A stretch of DNA of 64,000 nt from Halocaridina rubra (lineage: Eukaryota; Arthropoda; Malacostraca; Decapoda; Atyidae). The notes beneath the pieces are model-generated. The model was not told the DNA's origin and ran no database searches. It saw only the letters and a list, made by a program, of their open reading frames with translations. Positions 1 to 13,845 of the stretch are shown here, piece after piece. The stretch covers positions 192,501 through 256,500 of the forward strand of contig JAXCGZ010005673.1 in the NCBI GenBank assembly GCA_037179515.1. Direction: 5' to 3'. The position numbers were made by a program, and so were the translations under genes. The stretch's first letter is position 1. The number at the start of each line of letters is the position of its first letter.

Positions 1-844
<844 letters not shown>

Positions 845-1360
845 TTGAAAGCACAAGGTATTTTCTCCATCTGTAACAGTGGTCCATCCATCAGTAATTG
901 GCCTATTGGCTTTTGTCAATGCTACAGGGTAGCGTTCCAGTTTTCCGGTTTCCCAGATTGCCGACACTTAATAATCTGACTTTAATACTAATATAGTACA
1001 CACAGGTGATTGGAGGGATTGATTTAGGTTAGGTGAGATGGTTGATAATTAATGATATGAATACTAGTCGGTGATTTTTCTCTTAATTGGCGGAATTTTC
1101 CTTAGTCGTTGGATTTTTAATAGATTGTCAATTCCTAAATTTTATATATGTTATTAATCACCGATCATTTACTTGTTTCTCATGCTGAAATTTCTCAATC
1201 CGTAGTAAGTAATTTCTCTCATAATTGACGGCAATTTCCTTTGTTGTAGCAATTTTTGAAATCGACAATCTGAACTCGCAAACCGGGACTAAACCTTTGC
1301 TGATGATGTTTTGTTCAAATACTCAATCCTGCTGATCTGACAAGGGCTATCATATAAGGA

Positions 1361-1561
1361 CGCCCTCCTGCTGGCTAGTACAGTGGTAACGCGCTGGCTT
1401 CGCATTCGCGAGGTCGAAAGATCGGTCCCCGTCCAAGACCGAGAGTTTAAGCTGTTTACTGGCAGGAACTGCTGTGGGTGGACATCACAGTGGGGGGTTG
1501 GGGCTTGTCCTGGCTGACGAATACCCATTGTAAAATGGAAATAAAGTTTATTATTATTATT
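1361..1561 (+). mobile_element. SINE family C, sense copy
   Basis: tRNA-derived SINE of about 200 bp. Box A-like GGCTAGTACAGTGGTAACGC and box B-like GAGGTCGAAAGATC lie in the head; a body with CAGTGGGGGGTTGGGGCTTG follows, then an AATAAAGTTTATTATTATT end. The RNA polymerase III promoter role is known for such SINEs; activity here is unknown. Confidence 0.82.
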
Positions 1562-2823
1562 GTCTAGAAAAATAAAAGTGCAACAGTACTTTTTTTCTCG
1601 TTATTAAACCAGCCAATCATATTGGAAAAAAATATATCAAAAGTTTTAAGAAAGATATAATACCTGTCAAGAGATGTGTGTGTGTGTGTACGTTTCTGTG
1701 TAGGGAATGGAATGACTGGTATGGGGCAGTTGGAATCCCTGAGGGCTTTATACCAAGAGGGTTTGTTTACACTTCTCTCATCCGGGATTTTTGCTCTCTT
1801 GTGGAAGGATTGTTTACCCGAAGGATGTTTACAGGAGTTATCGGATTGCTTGTCTCTCGTTGCCACTGATATTTATTATTGTTGTTGGTTTTCGTTTGAC
1901 TCTTACGTGCCCTTAGATGTGAAGTGTTTGGCGAAATGGTTTCCTTAATTTCCTCTAGTTAACGCTCTGCTTAGTTTGAATTTATTTTAAAGAGCAGGGT
2001 CTTTATAAAGTTACGAAATAGTTTAATGGAATTATGTAACGAATAACCGAAAGAGACAGAGATGCATTAATTAAGCTCGTGGGTATTCTAGTGAATATCA
2101 GTGGATTGGTGGTTTACAGACTATCGTGTTCCTTATCTTTCAGCTCGAGATTGTGGAAGGGACAGAAGCCACGTCTTGTATCTGATAGTCCTTTGCCAAA
2201 TCAGTAGATAACGATTACACATTTGGAAGGGTCTTGGAATTTGTTGACCATGAATTCAAGCTCGCTAATAGGAACGGATATCTCTGTCAGAAGCCGTTTT
2301 GTCACTATTTAACCCCATTCAAAGAGGTGGGGGGGGGATTGGACAAAGTTTTAGCTTAGCAATCAAGGCTAAATGCCGTTCCTAGCACCCCGCTGTGTTC
2401 AAACACGGGTTGTCATTTTCCGAGTCGATCTCTTTAACTACTCTGACAAAGCTGTTATGTATATGCTAGGGGTCTTATTGTACTGGCTTAGGGCCGCAAT
2501 CTGCCTGGCAAATAATTTTATTTGCCAGTATACAGCCTAACAGAAGAACCTATTACTCTGCTTTCAGTGAATTATATTATGCTAATTAAAAGACTATTAA
2601 TTAATTTATGGTTAGTAGGTTGATCATGGTACTATTCGCCCTTTGAAATACCACAACTGAAGGTATTTTGGACTTAACTAGGACTGGCCAAGACAGGAGT
2701 CAGGCATACAGGTCGTACCAAGCTGCACCTTCTGGTTTAACTTGCTCTGTTTGTATTAGAGCCAGGAATCGCTGCACTGCTCAGATTCGAAGGTCTTAAG
2801 CTTCTTTTTTTAGAGGGAAAGTT
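1562..2823. other. No gene seen
   Basis: Mostly unique AT-rich DNA with a short (TG)n near 1678 and a G-run at 2330. The plus-strand frame at 1676-1948 has no recognisable domain. Confidence 0.5.
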
Positions 2824-3038
2824 GATGATAAACAAACAAACAAACTTTATTTCCATTTCATTATACAATGGGTATTCGTCAGTCGGGGCAAGCCCCAACC
2901 CCCCACTGTGGTGTCCAACCACAGCAGTTCCTGCCAGTAAACAGCTTAAACTCTCGGTCTTGGACGGGAACCGATCTTTCGACCTCGTGAATGCGAAGCC
3001 AGCGCGTTACCACTGTACTAGCCAGCAGACAAGGCATC
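2824..3038 (-). mobile_element. SINE family C, antisense copy
   Basis: Antisense copy of the 1361-1561 SINE, well preserved, with its tRNA-like head at 2960-3035 and tail at 2830. Its head directly meets the truncated LINE at 3039. Confidence 0.82.
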
Positions 3039-4044
3039 TGGAACCGATTGCATCCCTTGAAATGGATAAAGACTTAGAAGGAAGGGAACAGAGGGTTAGA
3101 GTAAGACACTTTGTGTCTGAATGGAGAAGAGTTAGTAGTGGAGTTCCGCAGGGCTCAGTTTTAGGGGCACTTTTGTTCCTTGTATATGTAAATGACCTAC
3201 CAGAGTCTGTAAATTCTTTCATGAATATGTTTGCAGATGATGCAAAGATTGTGAAGAAAGTAAGAGACGAGAACAATGGTTGAGAACTTTAGGAATACAT
3301 TAATAGTCTGCATGAGTTGTCAGAAAAGTGGCTAATGAAATTCAATACTTCTAAATGTAAGGTAATGAGAATGGGTACAAGTGACAGAAGGCCCAAGCTT
3401 GACTACTCAGTGGCAGGAGCAGAACTTAAGAGACAGAGAATGAGAGAGATCTATGAGTAAACATACTGGCAGATTTGCCTTCAGCAAAGCATGTAAATGG
3501 TAGCATATTCTTTCTTAGCAAAAGTAAGGGCAGCCTTCAGGCACATGGACAAGGCATTGTTCAGAAATATTTATGTAACTTATGTGAGGCCAAAGCTTGA
3601 ATATACAGCCCCGTTTTAGAATCCACACTTGAAAAAACACGTAGTTAAGCTAGAAAAAGTTCAGAGACATACCACGAAACTGGTGCCAGAAATAAGCAAG
3701 CTCAGTTATGATGAGGGGGTATATGGTGACGGTTTTTAAATTAATTCATTGATATGGAAGAGTGGATAAGGATCGATATTTTGATATGGCTGGCACTAGC
3801 ACTAGAGGTCATAGTTTGAAGCTTCGTAATAAAACTTCTTTACAGGATGCAAGGAATATTTTTTTTTTAGTGTAAGAGTAGTTCATAATTGGAATTCGCA
3901 AAACGAGGAAGTAGTTGATGCTAAATCAATCCATAGTTTTAAGGACAAGTATGATAAGTATCACTAAGTACAAAATGGAACCGACTAGGTGACCTGGAAG
4001 GTATGAGCTTGGGGCTCTTTCCCGTAAGCACAATTAGGTAAGTA
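3039..4044 (+). mobile_element. CR1/Jockey-like LINE, 3' fragment
   Basis: Same family as 4.5-7.35 kb, starting inside RT (DLEGREQRVRVRH) and keeping MFADDAKIVKKV to 3283. After that it is broken by stops and small deletions until the DKYH end and the CACAATTAGGTAA tail. Its 5' edge directly abuts an antisense SINE C copy. Confidence 0.88.
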
Positions 4045-4524
4045 CTGTTTCGAGTGACTAAGTGCTTAGTGGAAAACTTTACCATAATTTCCATAAATCT
4101 GAAATCCTGCAGAGTATTGTGAGTACAAAAACTAATATTTGTTGTAAGACGAGACTGTTCATATTAAAGGAAAAAAAATTGAGAACTTTTTCGTGAGGAA
4201 GAGAGAGAAGCTGCCGTCCAGTTCTGCCTTGAGGGAAATCTAGAAGAGTTGCCAGAGGTGGAGCCATCACACCACATTACCTAATTTTTTGTGTAAACTG
4301 GGGAAAGCTCTTAAGCCGTTTTACCTGATCCTGTGGTTCTATATATTGTTAAAATCAGTATCCTTCCCATTTATATTAACTAGTTAGTTAGTTTGATACA
4401 CGAAAAAAATTGAATAATAAAAGAAAAAAAAATTACCAAATACCCACCTGTCAACAGTACTGAGTTAAGTTGCCAAGTAGTACAGCAGTCTTATTTTCTT
4501 CATTTTTTTTTGCTTTTCTTTTAG

Positions 4525-6013
4525 CTTATTAAAAGATAGGATTCACAACAGTAAGGCAGATATAGTAGCAATTACAGAGACTAAGTTGAGTGAGGACATA
4601 AACAGTGTCACAGTTTTTCCTAAGGGCTTCAGAATACTAAGGGTCGAAAGATCTGAGAGGACTGGTGGAGGGATAGCACTGCTCATAAGTGAGAGGATTC
4701 AAGCTGAAGAAATAAACTTGGCTATAGAAAGTGAGTTCAAGGAATTTCTTGTTGCTCGCATAAATACTGGGTCAGAGAGCATTATAATAACTGTTGTATG
4801 CAACCCACCAAGGAACCAAAATAGGCTTGAAATTTATGAGGAAAGTCATATAGGTACGATTGAAGTCATAAACTCAGTTGTTAACATGGCGCGGGAGAAA
4901 AAATGTAGGATTTTGATTATGGGAGACTTTAATCATAAAGAGATAGATTGGATAAATCTTGACCCACACAGTGGTGAGGACTCATTTGGGGCAAGATTCC
5001 TAGATTGCGTACAAGGGAATTTCCTACACCAACATGTAATGGAACCAACAAGAGCCAGGGGTGGGGATGAGCCATCACTACTTGATCTAGTGTTCACAGA
5101 TAATGTGTTGGATATTGAAAATATTGAGTATGAACCACCAATTGGAAAGAGTGACCACTGTGTGTTGTTGATGGAGTATATCATTGAAGACATTCTTCCT
5201 GAGAGTAGAGGCACTGAGGACATGAGGAGGAACTATCCGAAAGGAGATTACATCAAAATAAATGAGCTTTTTGCAGTTATTGACTGGAGAACCTTATTTT
5301 ACAACAAATCTGTACAAGAAATGTATGACATCTTTTGTGAGAAATATGGGAAGATAGTAGATTGCTGCATACCTGTCACCAAAGTAGGTGTAATTCATGC
5401 CAGAGAGAAATGGTTCGATAATGGGTGTAAAAGAGCTAAGGAGTGGAGAGACAAATGCTGGAAAAGGTATAGGAGGAGAAAAAACATAAATGCCTGGCAA
5501 ACCTACAAAAGAGCAAGAAATGACTACCTAAGTAAAAGGAGAGAGGCAGAGAGAGAGTATGAGAGGGACATCACCAGGAAGGCTAAAGAAAATCCCAAGC
5601 TTTTCCACAGCTTTATCAGAGGAAAACTGAAGGTAAAAGAACAGGTTTTAAGGCTAAAGAGAGCGGATGGAAGCATCACTGAGACGGACGAAGAGATCTG
5701 CAAAGAATTGAACAAGGAGTTTCAGTCAGTATTTACAGTAGAAAATACCCCACCCCCTCAGATTGCAGTGATAGAAGCTCAAGGGCCGGTATTAGAGAAC
5801 ATCAACCTTACAGCCACAGAGGTATGCAAAGCGCTGATGGATTTAGATGTTCATAAAGCTACAGGTCCTGATGACATATCCCCTCATGTGCTTAAAAAAT
5901 GCGCAAACACAATATCAGTGGCACTAAGTATCATATTTAAGGAGTCACTGGAAACAAGCAAATGTGATACCTATCTTCAAAAAGGGAAGGAGGGATACGG
6001 CTCTGAACTATAG
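4525..6013 (+). pseudogene. LINE ORF2 5' part: endonuclease and start of RT
   Basis: APE-type endonuclease lacking its N-terminus, with GDFNH and SDH catalytic motifs visible at about 4920 and 5150. It nicks target DNA to prime reverse transcription in this class of elements. The frame runs into the first RT block and then into out-of-frame residues after 5965. The true start is lost by 5' truncation; position 4586 is a Leu codon, not a genuine start. Confidence 0.85.
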
Positions 6014-7280
6014 ACCAGTTTCCTTGACCAGCATAGTTTGCAAACTTATGGAGAAACTACTAAGGAAACATATCTCTCTTCACTTGGAATCCTTCAACTT
6101 TTTGTCAGTGAGGCAACATGGCTTCAGAGAAGGAAGATCAACAGTAACAAACTTATTAGAATTTTATGATGAGGTAAGCCAAATCTTGCAGGAAAGAGAG
6201 GGCTGGGCAGATTGCATATTCCTAGACTTCCAGAAAGCGTTTGACACTGTTCCACATGGGAGACTTATTAGGAAGCTGCAATCAATGGCTAGAATAGGTG
6301 GAAATGTCTTGGAATGGATAAAAACTTACTTAGAAGGAAGGGAACAGAGGGTTAGAGTAAGACACTCAGTGTCTGAATGGAGAAGAGTTAGTAGTGGAGT
6401 TCCACAGGGTTCAGTTTTAGGGCCACTTTTGTTCCTTGTATATGTAAATGACCTACCAGAGTCTGTAAATTCATTCATGAATATGTTTGCAGATGATGCA
6501 AAGATTGTGAAGAAAGTAAAAAACGAGAACAATGGTAGAGAACTTCAGGAGGATCTAAATAATCTGCATGAGTGGTCAGAAAAGTGGCTAATGAAATTCA
6601 ATACCTCAAAATGTAAGGTAATGAGAATGGGTACAAGTGCAAGAAGGCCCAAGCTTGACTACTCGGTGGCTGGAGTACAACTTCAAGAGACAGAAAATGA
6701 GAGAGATCTAGGAGTAAACATACTGGCAGATTTGTCTCCAGAAATACATATAAATGGCATAGTAAGGGCAGCATATGCATTCTTATCAAATGTAAGGGTA
6801 GCCTTCAGGCACATGGACAAGGAAATGTTCAGAAATATTTATGTAACCTATGTGAGGCCAAACCTCGAATATGCAGCCCCCTTTTGGAATCCGCACTTGA
6901 AAAAGCACATAGCTAAGCTTGAAAAAGTTCAAAGACATGCCACGAAACTGGTGCCAGAAATACGCAATCTCGGTTATGATGAGAGGCTGAGGGAATTAGA
7001 CTTGCCATCACTCGAAGCTAGAAGAGTAAGGGGGGATATGGTGACAGTCTTTAAATTCCTTCATGGTTATGATAGAGTGGATAGGGATCGATATTTCGAT
7101 ATGGCTGGCTCTAGAACTAGAGGTCATAGTTTGAAGCTTCGTAAGAAAACTTGTTTGCAGGATGTAAGGAAATACTTTTTCAGTGTAAGAGTAGTTGATA
7201 ATTGGAATTCGCTAAGCGAGGAGGTAGTTAATGCTATCTCAATCCATAGTTTTAAGGACAGGTATGATAAGTATCACTAA
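5964..7280 (+). pseudogene. LINE ORF2 3' part: reverse transcriptase
   Basis: RT domain from the PIFKKG block to the end, all palm motifs intact: LDFQKAFD (first Asp), GVPQGSVLGP and FADD (the catalytic Asp pair at about 6490). The C-terminal region with WNPHLKKHIAKLEKVQRHA and the DNWNSLSEEVVNA end follows. 438 codons to TAA. The apparent Met at 5964 overlaps the upstream frame by 50 nt and is an artefact of the deletion. Confidence 0.88.
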
Positions 7281-7689
7281 GTCTAAAAATGGAACCGATC
7301 AGGAGACGGGAAGATACGAGCTTTGGGCTCTTTCCCGTAAACACAATTAGGTAATCACATGATTAAATTGTTTTTTTTTTTTTTTTTTTTTTACTTTTTT
7401 AGCATGATATCGCAGTATTATATGAAGTGTTTTCAGTTTTACTAAGGTAGTCTGAATTTAGTAATTATATGGATACACCTAATTTTATGCTTTTTAGCAA
7501 TTTTAAAATTACATTGCAAGTTTAAATAACTTCTCTTTGTTATTTTTATTGCAATTTTATCTTATTTCTTTTGCCCTTAGTAAGTGTTTGCTGTAGCCGT
7601 ACCTAGGCTGTGCCAGTTAGGTCACCTTTAAATTCGCTCTTATGTCGTCTTGCCTCCCTTTTGCTTATTCAGGAAGAATCTCTCTCTCT

Positions 7690-9500
7690 GTAATTATCTA
7701 ATTGTACTTACGGGAAAGAGCTCTATTCTCGTGGTCGGTTCCATTTTTATTCTCAATGATGCTTATTTGTCCTTTAAACTGTGAATGCAGTTAGTATTAA
7801 CCACTCTCTCGCCTAGCAAATTCTAATCATCAACTATTTTCACACTTAAATAGTACTTCCTTACATCCTCTTAAGAAGTTTTCTTACGAAGCTTCAAACC
7901 ATACCTCTAGTTCTAGAGCCAGCCATATCAAAACCATGAAGGAATTTAAAATCCGTCACCATATTCCCCCCCCCCCATTCTTCTAGCTTCGAGTGATGGC
8001 AAGTCTAATTTTCTCAGCCTCTCCTCACAACTGAGATTACATATTTCTGGCTCCAGTTTCGTAGGATGCCTTTGAACTTTTTCCAACTTATTTATATGCT
8101 TTATCAAGTGCTGATTCCTAAAGGGTGCTGGTTGTTCAAGCTTTGGCCTCACATAAGTTATATAAATATTTCAGAACATTCCCTATCCATGTGTGTGAAG
8201 GCTACCCTTACACTTCCTAAGAAAGCCTATGCAACCCTTAATATACCATTTATATGCATTTCAGGAGACAAAACTGCCAATATGTTTACTTCTAGATCTC
8301 TCATTGGCTTTCTCTTGAAGTTATGCAGCTGTTACCTAGTACCAAAATTGGGTCTTCTTGCACTTGTACCCATTCTCATCACTTTACATGAAGTATTGAA
8401 TGTCATTAGCCACTATTTTGACCATTCATGCAGACTATCTAGGTCATCCTGAAATTTTTTTTTACCATTATTCTTGTCTTTTTCTTTCTTCACAATCTTT
8501 ACATCATCTGTAAACATATTCTAAAATGCATTTACAAACTCCGGCAGGTCATTTACATATACAAGGAACAAACATGGCCCTAAAACTGAACCCTGTGGAA
8601 AACCCCACTACTATGCTTTCTCCAGTTATGCTCTGAGTTCTTGCTCTAACCCTCTGTTCCCTTCCTTCTAAGTAAGTTTATATCCATTGCAAGATATTTC
8701 CACCTATTCTTACCATTACTTGCAGATTCTTTATAAGTCTTCTATGCGGGACCATATCAAATGCCCTCTGAAAATTTAAGAATGTGCATCTCTGCACAGC
8801 CTTCCTTTTTGTAAATTATGGCTTACCGCATCGTGAAGTTCTAATAGTAGATGTACCTTCTCTGAGGCCATGTTGTCTAACTTACACAAAGTTGCAGGAC
8901 TCCAAGTGAAGAGAGATGCATATTCTTAGTAGTGTTTACATAACTGTAAACTATGCTGGTCAGTGATATAGGCTTATATTTTAAAGCTGTGTCTCTCCCT
9001 CCCTTTTCATAGATAGGTACAAATTTGCTAGTTTCCAGCATCTTGGAATCTTGCCTGATTCCAACGACTTTTCAAATATGATGCAAAACACCTCCAATAC
9101 TGGCGTAGTGCACTTCTTAGGTATGTAAGGGGACATGTAATCCGGACCCGTAGCTTTATGGACATATAACTCCATCAACGCTTTGCATACCTTTGTAGCT
9201 AAAAAGACAATGTTGTCTAATACCAGCCCATGATCTCTAATCTCTGCAATGTGGGGGTGGTGGATGATTTTCTACTGTAAATACTGACTGAAACTCCTTG
9301 TTCAATTCTTCGAAGAATTCTTCATCTGTCTCAGTGATGCTTCCATCTGCCCTCTTTGCTTGAAAACTTGTTCTTTGACCATCAGTTTTCCTCTGACAAA
9401 GCTGTGGAAAAGCTTGGAATTTTCTCTAGCCTTCCTAGTAATATCCCTCTCTGCCTTTCTTCTTTTACTTAAGTAATCCTATCTTGCTAGTTTGTAAGTC
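7690..9500 (-). mobile_element. CR1/Jockey-like LINE, antisense copy
   Basis: Antisense relic of the same LINE, from the 3' tail near 7690-7750 (antisense of the CACAATTAG end) to the linker between endonuclease and RT near 9480. It has many stops. The RT block HKATGPD and the segment KIPRCWKLAN at about 9000-9100 are legible and show the bases deleted from the 4.5-7.35 kb copy. Confidence 0.85.
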
Positions 9501-9514
9501 TGTATGTGTGTAAT

Positions 9515-9850
9515 TGCCTAATTTGAATTTACCTTACTGTACTGACAGGAAAGTGCCTATTGCTTGTAACTCCCTGTCTTCCGATTGTTCTATTTTTATA
9601 TTCGGTGATACTCATCATATTTGTTGTTAACATTATGAATGCTGTTAACGTTAACTACTTCCCCGCTTGGCGAATGCCAATCATCAACTATTCTTAAGCA
9701 AAAAAGTGCTTCCTTGTATTCTGCAGAGTTTTTCTTACGAAGCTTTAAAATATGACCTCTCGTTCTAGAGCCAGCCATATGAAAATATCGATCCTATCTA
9801 CTCTCTCAACACCATGAAGGAATTCAAATTCCGTCACCATATGACTCCTC
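9515..9850 (-). mobile_element. CR1/Jockey-like LINE, 3' end fragment
   Basis: Antisense fragment covering only the last about 80 codons (MAGSRTRGHILKLRKK legible) and the 3' tail of the same LINE family. Confidence 0.8.
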
Positions 9851-10833
9851 AAAATTAGGTAAAAAATTCATAGAAAAACGTCACTGGAAAAAAATCTATC
9901 TAACCTGACACAACCTAGCTTACCGGTAAATTTTTACCTGTGACACTATAACCGACCATATACTTTTTTTTTAAAATATTCAATATAATCATAGTATTTT
10001 TATTCTATTTTGCAGTTTCAGTACCTTTGAAACTAATTGAATATTTACTGAATCATGTTAAAGGATATAATATATTTGAATCAGACCTACAGTTATACTC
10101 CATGAGCCGGGTCACCACTACAGTATCTTTTATGATTGATTTATGTTTACGTCAAAAGTCTAATCTTTAATTTTGTTCTAAGTGTAACTCTCTCTAAAGT
10201 AATATAGGTGAATAAGTAAGCTGTTGATTTGGTTTCTTTCATTTTAACAGTATTTATTAATTTCTATTTCTCATATACTGTCTTTAAACATTTAGAATAT
10301 AAAAGAATCTGTGAGATGAAACCCTCACATAGTTCATAAAGCTTTGATTTTTACCACTTTATATAATTTTGTTTTATTATAACTTTTCCTTTTTTCCTTA
10401 GCCTCACCAAGTTGCTTTTAGTGCTGGAGCCATAATTATTTTTACTTTACAGTTATCACTCTTTATCCAACATTATTTCTAATCTTATATCTCTAACTGC
10501 TAACTCTGTTGTCAGTATTAGTATTCACTTCTCTATTATGCTCCTCTACTACAACTCTTCCATGATTTAAATTTTCCTTACTTTAATGCACCTAAAAAAA
10601 ACCCATAGATCCTTTAAGAGCGATCTACCCCTATTTACTGTCACCTATACAGACATACCTTATCAAGAGGGTCTGCCCCTCTCTTTTCCTGCTATTTCTT
10701 TTTTGTGCTTTTCCCCCCAAATCTTTCCTATCCTATTCCCCCCTCTTTAGTGATGCCACCCTGAATAGGGCTAAGAGAGTTCACTGGAAGCCATAGCTCT
10801 TTCCCCCCTCTATCCTATCTGAGCCACCTACTA
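9851..10833. other. No gene seen
   Basis: AT-rich DNA; 10600-10820 is pyrimidine-rich with several C-runs. No coding signal. Confidence 0.5.
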
Positions 10834-13483
10834 CAGAGTCCCTAGGTTAAGTGTTCCTGATTTACGATATTCCATCGTTATGACAGACCCATAGATTATT
10901 AATAAATTACCAATAAGTCAATTTTTCTATCTGCCTGGCTTGTATGGTAAATACAAACTTCGCACACTAAACAGTTTGTGAGCGTGGCGGACGTATACAC
11001 AGCTAGCTGCACTGTTATATTTGTATATATATATTTATTTATTTGTTTATGCATTTGGTCATATGAAGGAATTATATTAAATTTAATTACTAAATTACCA
11101 AACACATAGCTTTAAATACGCTCTCAAGTGGAACAGCTTGTTAAGCGTGGCAGACGAATGCATTGTCTTGCAGCATTGTTGTATACATATAGATCAAGTT
11201 AATGGTTTCATTTATTTATTTTTTATGTATTTGGTTATTTGAAGGAATTATATTTAATTCACTTACAATAGTACCAAATACATAACCGTAAATACAATCT
11301 TCATGCTAAATAGTTTGTTGAGCGTCGCAAAAGAAAACATTGTCACACGGAATTAGACTGAAAAGAAGAGGAAACGTTGCTCACTTTACCCTCGTACGCC
11401 ATATGGTTCTCGTGCTCACCTGCTCTCTGGTTGGTTTCACTCTTGTTCGCTCGTTATTGACTTGCACCATGCCTCCCAAGCATGGTGGCGATTTTTCTGA
11501 TGGCAGTGCTGCAAAGAAAAGGAAAGCCATGACCATGGAAATTAAAGTTGAAATAGTAAAATGCTCGAAAAAGGGAAAAAGTGCTACGAACATTGGCCGC
11601 TCACTGGGGTTAGCCCATTTGACCGAGGCAATGATCATTAAGGATAAACATTGCATCCTTGAACATGTGAAAGGTTCTTCTCCTATGATATCCACTGTGA
11701 TTACTAAGCAGTGTAGTGAGCTTATGATCAAAATGGAGAGGTTACTATTTCTTTGGCTGGATTACCAACATCAACGGCATATCATAGTGAACCTCATGTT
11801 GATAAAGGAAAAAGTTGAAAAATTATTCGATGACATGAAAAGTGAAAAAAGGGAAGGAAGTGAAAGTGAAGAATTGGGGCCAGTAGGGGTTGGTTTAATC
11901 ATTTTAAAATTTGTGCTAATTTGCATAACCTAAGAGTGCAAGTGGTATGAGAAAGCAGCAAAAGTTCCCCAGTGTGTTAGCAGAAATAATTAAGGAGGTG
12001 GGTTACCATGCCAGACAAGTATTTAATGTGGTTTAGTCTGGTTTGTTTTGGAAGTGTATGCCTAGTTGTACGTACATCACTAAGGAGAAGACAGCACTAG
12101 GACATAAAGTCAGCCAGGAGAGACTGACTTTGATTTTGAAGGCAAATGCTGCTGGAGACTTCAAGCTGAAGCCATTGTTGTTAGTAGATTGGCCCATAGC
12201 ACCAGCCGCCCATTGGAGGTATTGTGCTTCCAAGGGTCTGCCTTTTAAGGTGTCACTAGTGCTGGACAGTGCCTCTGGTCACCCTCCACATTTAGATGAC
12301 TTTCAACCTAATGTAAAGATGGTTAACCTTCCACCTAATACCACTTCCCTGTTACAGTCAATGGATCAAAGGGTCATTGCCTCTTTCAAGGCCTATTACC
12401 TCCGAAGGACAATCCTATGGCTCTCAGGGCAACTGAGAAGGACTAGAACTTGACTCTCAAGGAGTTTTGGAAGTCGTACTATATTTTTCAGGCTGTGAAG
12501 TATATTACTGATTCTTGGGAGGAAGTTAAGCAGACTAACTTGAATGGGGTTTGGAAGAAAATGTACCTCAAGTGTGTGAATGACTTCCATGGCTTTGAGG
12601 AGACAGTTGAGGCTGTCACCAAGAACGTTGTTGCCATGAGTAATGTGCTCAATTTGGGGGTGGGGCCTGATGATACAACAGAGCAGCTGGAATCTCATGG
12701 AGAGGAGTTATCTGCTGAGAAGCTCATTCAGTTAGGAGCAGATGGTTTAAAAGGCTAAAAAAAATACCAACTCCAGAGCCCAAGAGATTCAGAAGCAGGG
12801 AATTGGAAGAACCCTTTGCCCTGATGGAGGAAGGGTTGGCAAAGGTCGAGGCTAAGGACCTCAACACTGCCAGGTACACTAAAGTCGCCAGAGTGATCAT
12901 TGATTCCCTGCAGAGTTACAAGGAATATATGAGGAGAAGAAAAGGGCATCCTTCTAGCCTTGCCTCGACCAATTCTTCGTGAAGGTAGAGCCCCCACCAA
13001 CATATCCTGTACCTTCTACCTCAGGTGCCTCTATAGACTCACCTGCCCCAGGATATCCTGCATTTGCTGCAGGTTCTCTTGCTTCTCCAGACTCACCTGC
13101 CCTAGCCTCTTCAGCACCTGCCTCTCCAGCTTCCTCCTGCTTATAGGCCTGTTTCTCTCTCTCTCCATTGCAATTCTCCTTCCAGTGTACAAACTGACCT
13201 CATGAGTAAAGGTAAGCAATGCTGTATACAGTGGTGTACTTGTACTATACAGTATTTGTCTTAGATTACACAAGTAATAATAAGTAATACCGTATACAGT
13301 AGTGTACTTTTACTATTTTTATGTATTAATTTAAGAACTTAGATTATTTTTCTGTTTTACAGTATTTATTTTTAGCATGGGTGGGGGACCTAGGTTCGAA
13401 TTTAGGTGTTTTCCGACTTATAATATGATCCAGGTTACGACAGCTGTCAGGAACGGAATCCTGTCTTAAATCAGGGACACCCT

Positions 13484-13497
<14 letters not shown>
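10834..13497 (+). mobile_element. Tigger-like (pogo/Tc1-mariner) transposon, near full length
   Basis: DNA transposon of about 2.66 kb. Imperfect terminal inverted repeats (left ACAGAGTCCCTAGG; right, inverted, ACAAGGGTGTCCCTGATT) are flanked by TA. The 5' part holds about 190-bp tandem units; the transposase relic follows at about 11469-13000. The right end touches a (TA)n array. Confidence 0.85.
11469..13000 (+). pseudogene. Tigger transposase relic
   Basis: Pogo-type DDE transposase broken by frameshifts. The N-terminal helix-turn-helix starts at the ATG at 11469 (MPPKHGGDFSDGSAAKKRKA, then IKVEIVKCSKKGKSATNIGR). The catalytic domain includes LTLILKANAAGDFKLKPLLL, LVLDSASGHPPHLDD (second Asp retained) and LPPNTTSLLQSMDQ. 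A central part of the DNA-binding and first-Asp region is deleted. Enzymes of this class cut and paste DNA at TA targets. Inactive here. Confidence 0.85.

Positions 13498-13572
<75 letters not shown>
13498..13572. repeat. (TA)n microsatellite
   Basis: Lies between the right end of the Tigger element and a MITE fragment. Confidence 0.99.
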
Positions 13573-13574
<2 letters not shown>

Positions 13575-13763
13575 CTTCATCAAAATTCTTTAATACTATA
13601 TACTTTATATTTTATGTAGTAGTTAAGTGTCTTTAGTCTAAGAACTGTACATTATTGCATATGTATGTACCGTACAGTGCATTTTTTTTAACCTAAACAC
13701 ACCTTTAGAACTATTCCACTTATGAACAGACTTCTGGAACCTAACTCGTTCATAAGTTTGGGA

Positions 13764-13764
<1 letters not shown>
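13573..13764 (+). mobile_element. MITE, right part only, between two (TA)n arrays
   Basis: Right-hand 190 bp of the MITE family, ending CGTTCATAAGTTTGGGAGTA. The left part is replaced by a (TA)n array. Confidence 0.75.

Positions 13765-13841
<77 letters not shown>
13765..13841. repeat. (TA)n microsatellite
   Basis: Starts exactly at the right end of a MITE. Confidence 0.99.

Positions 13842-13845
<4 letters not shown>

Larger units (their letters stand above)
4525..7350 (+). mobile_element. CR1/Jockey-superfamily LINE, best copy
   Basis: 5'-truncated non-LTR retrotransposon. The first frame (about 4525-6013) carries the endonuclease: AITETKL, then MGDFNHKEIDW and the GKSDHC motif, followed by an Arg/Lys-rich linker and the start of reverse transcriptase (HKATGPDDISPHVLKK). 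The second frame (5964-7280) carries LNYRPVSLTS, QHGFREGRST, FLDFQKAFDTVPHG, SGVPQGSVLGPLL and the catalytic MFADDAKI, then the long C-terminal domain typical of CR1-type elements. A small out-of-frame deletion near 5960, seen by comparison with the copy at 7.7-9.5 kb, separates the two frames, so this copy is inactive. The 3' end reads CACAATTAGGTAAT with no poly(A). Clade assignment within Jockey/CR1/L2 is tentative. Confidence 0.93.

Noticed and set aside
1676..1948. 90-codon plus-strand frame rich in Cys and Leu
   Set aside because: Starts in a (TG)n run, has no recognised domain, and overlaps an equally long frame on the other strand.
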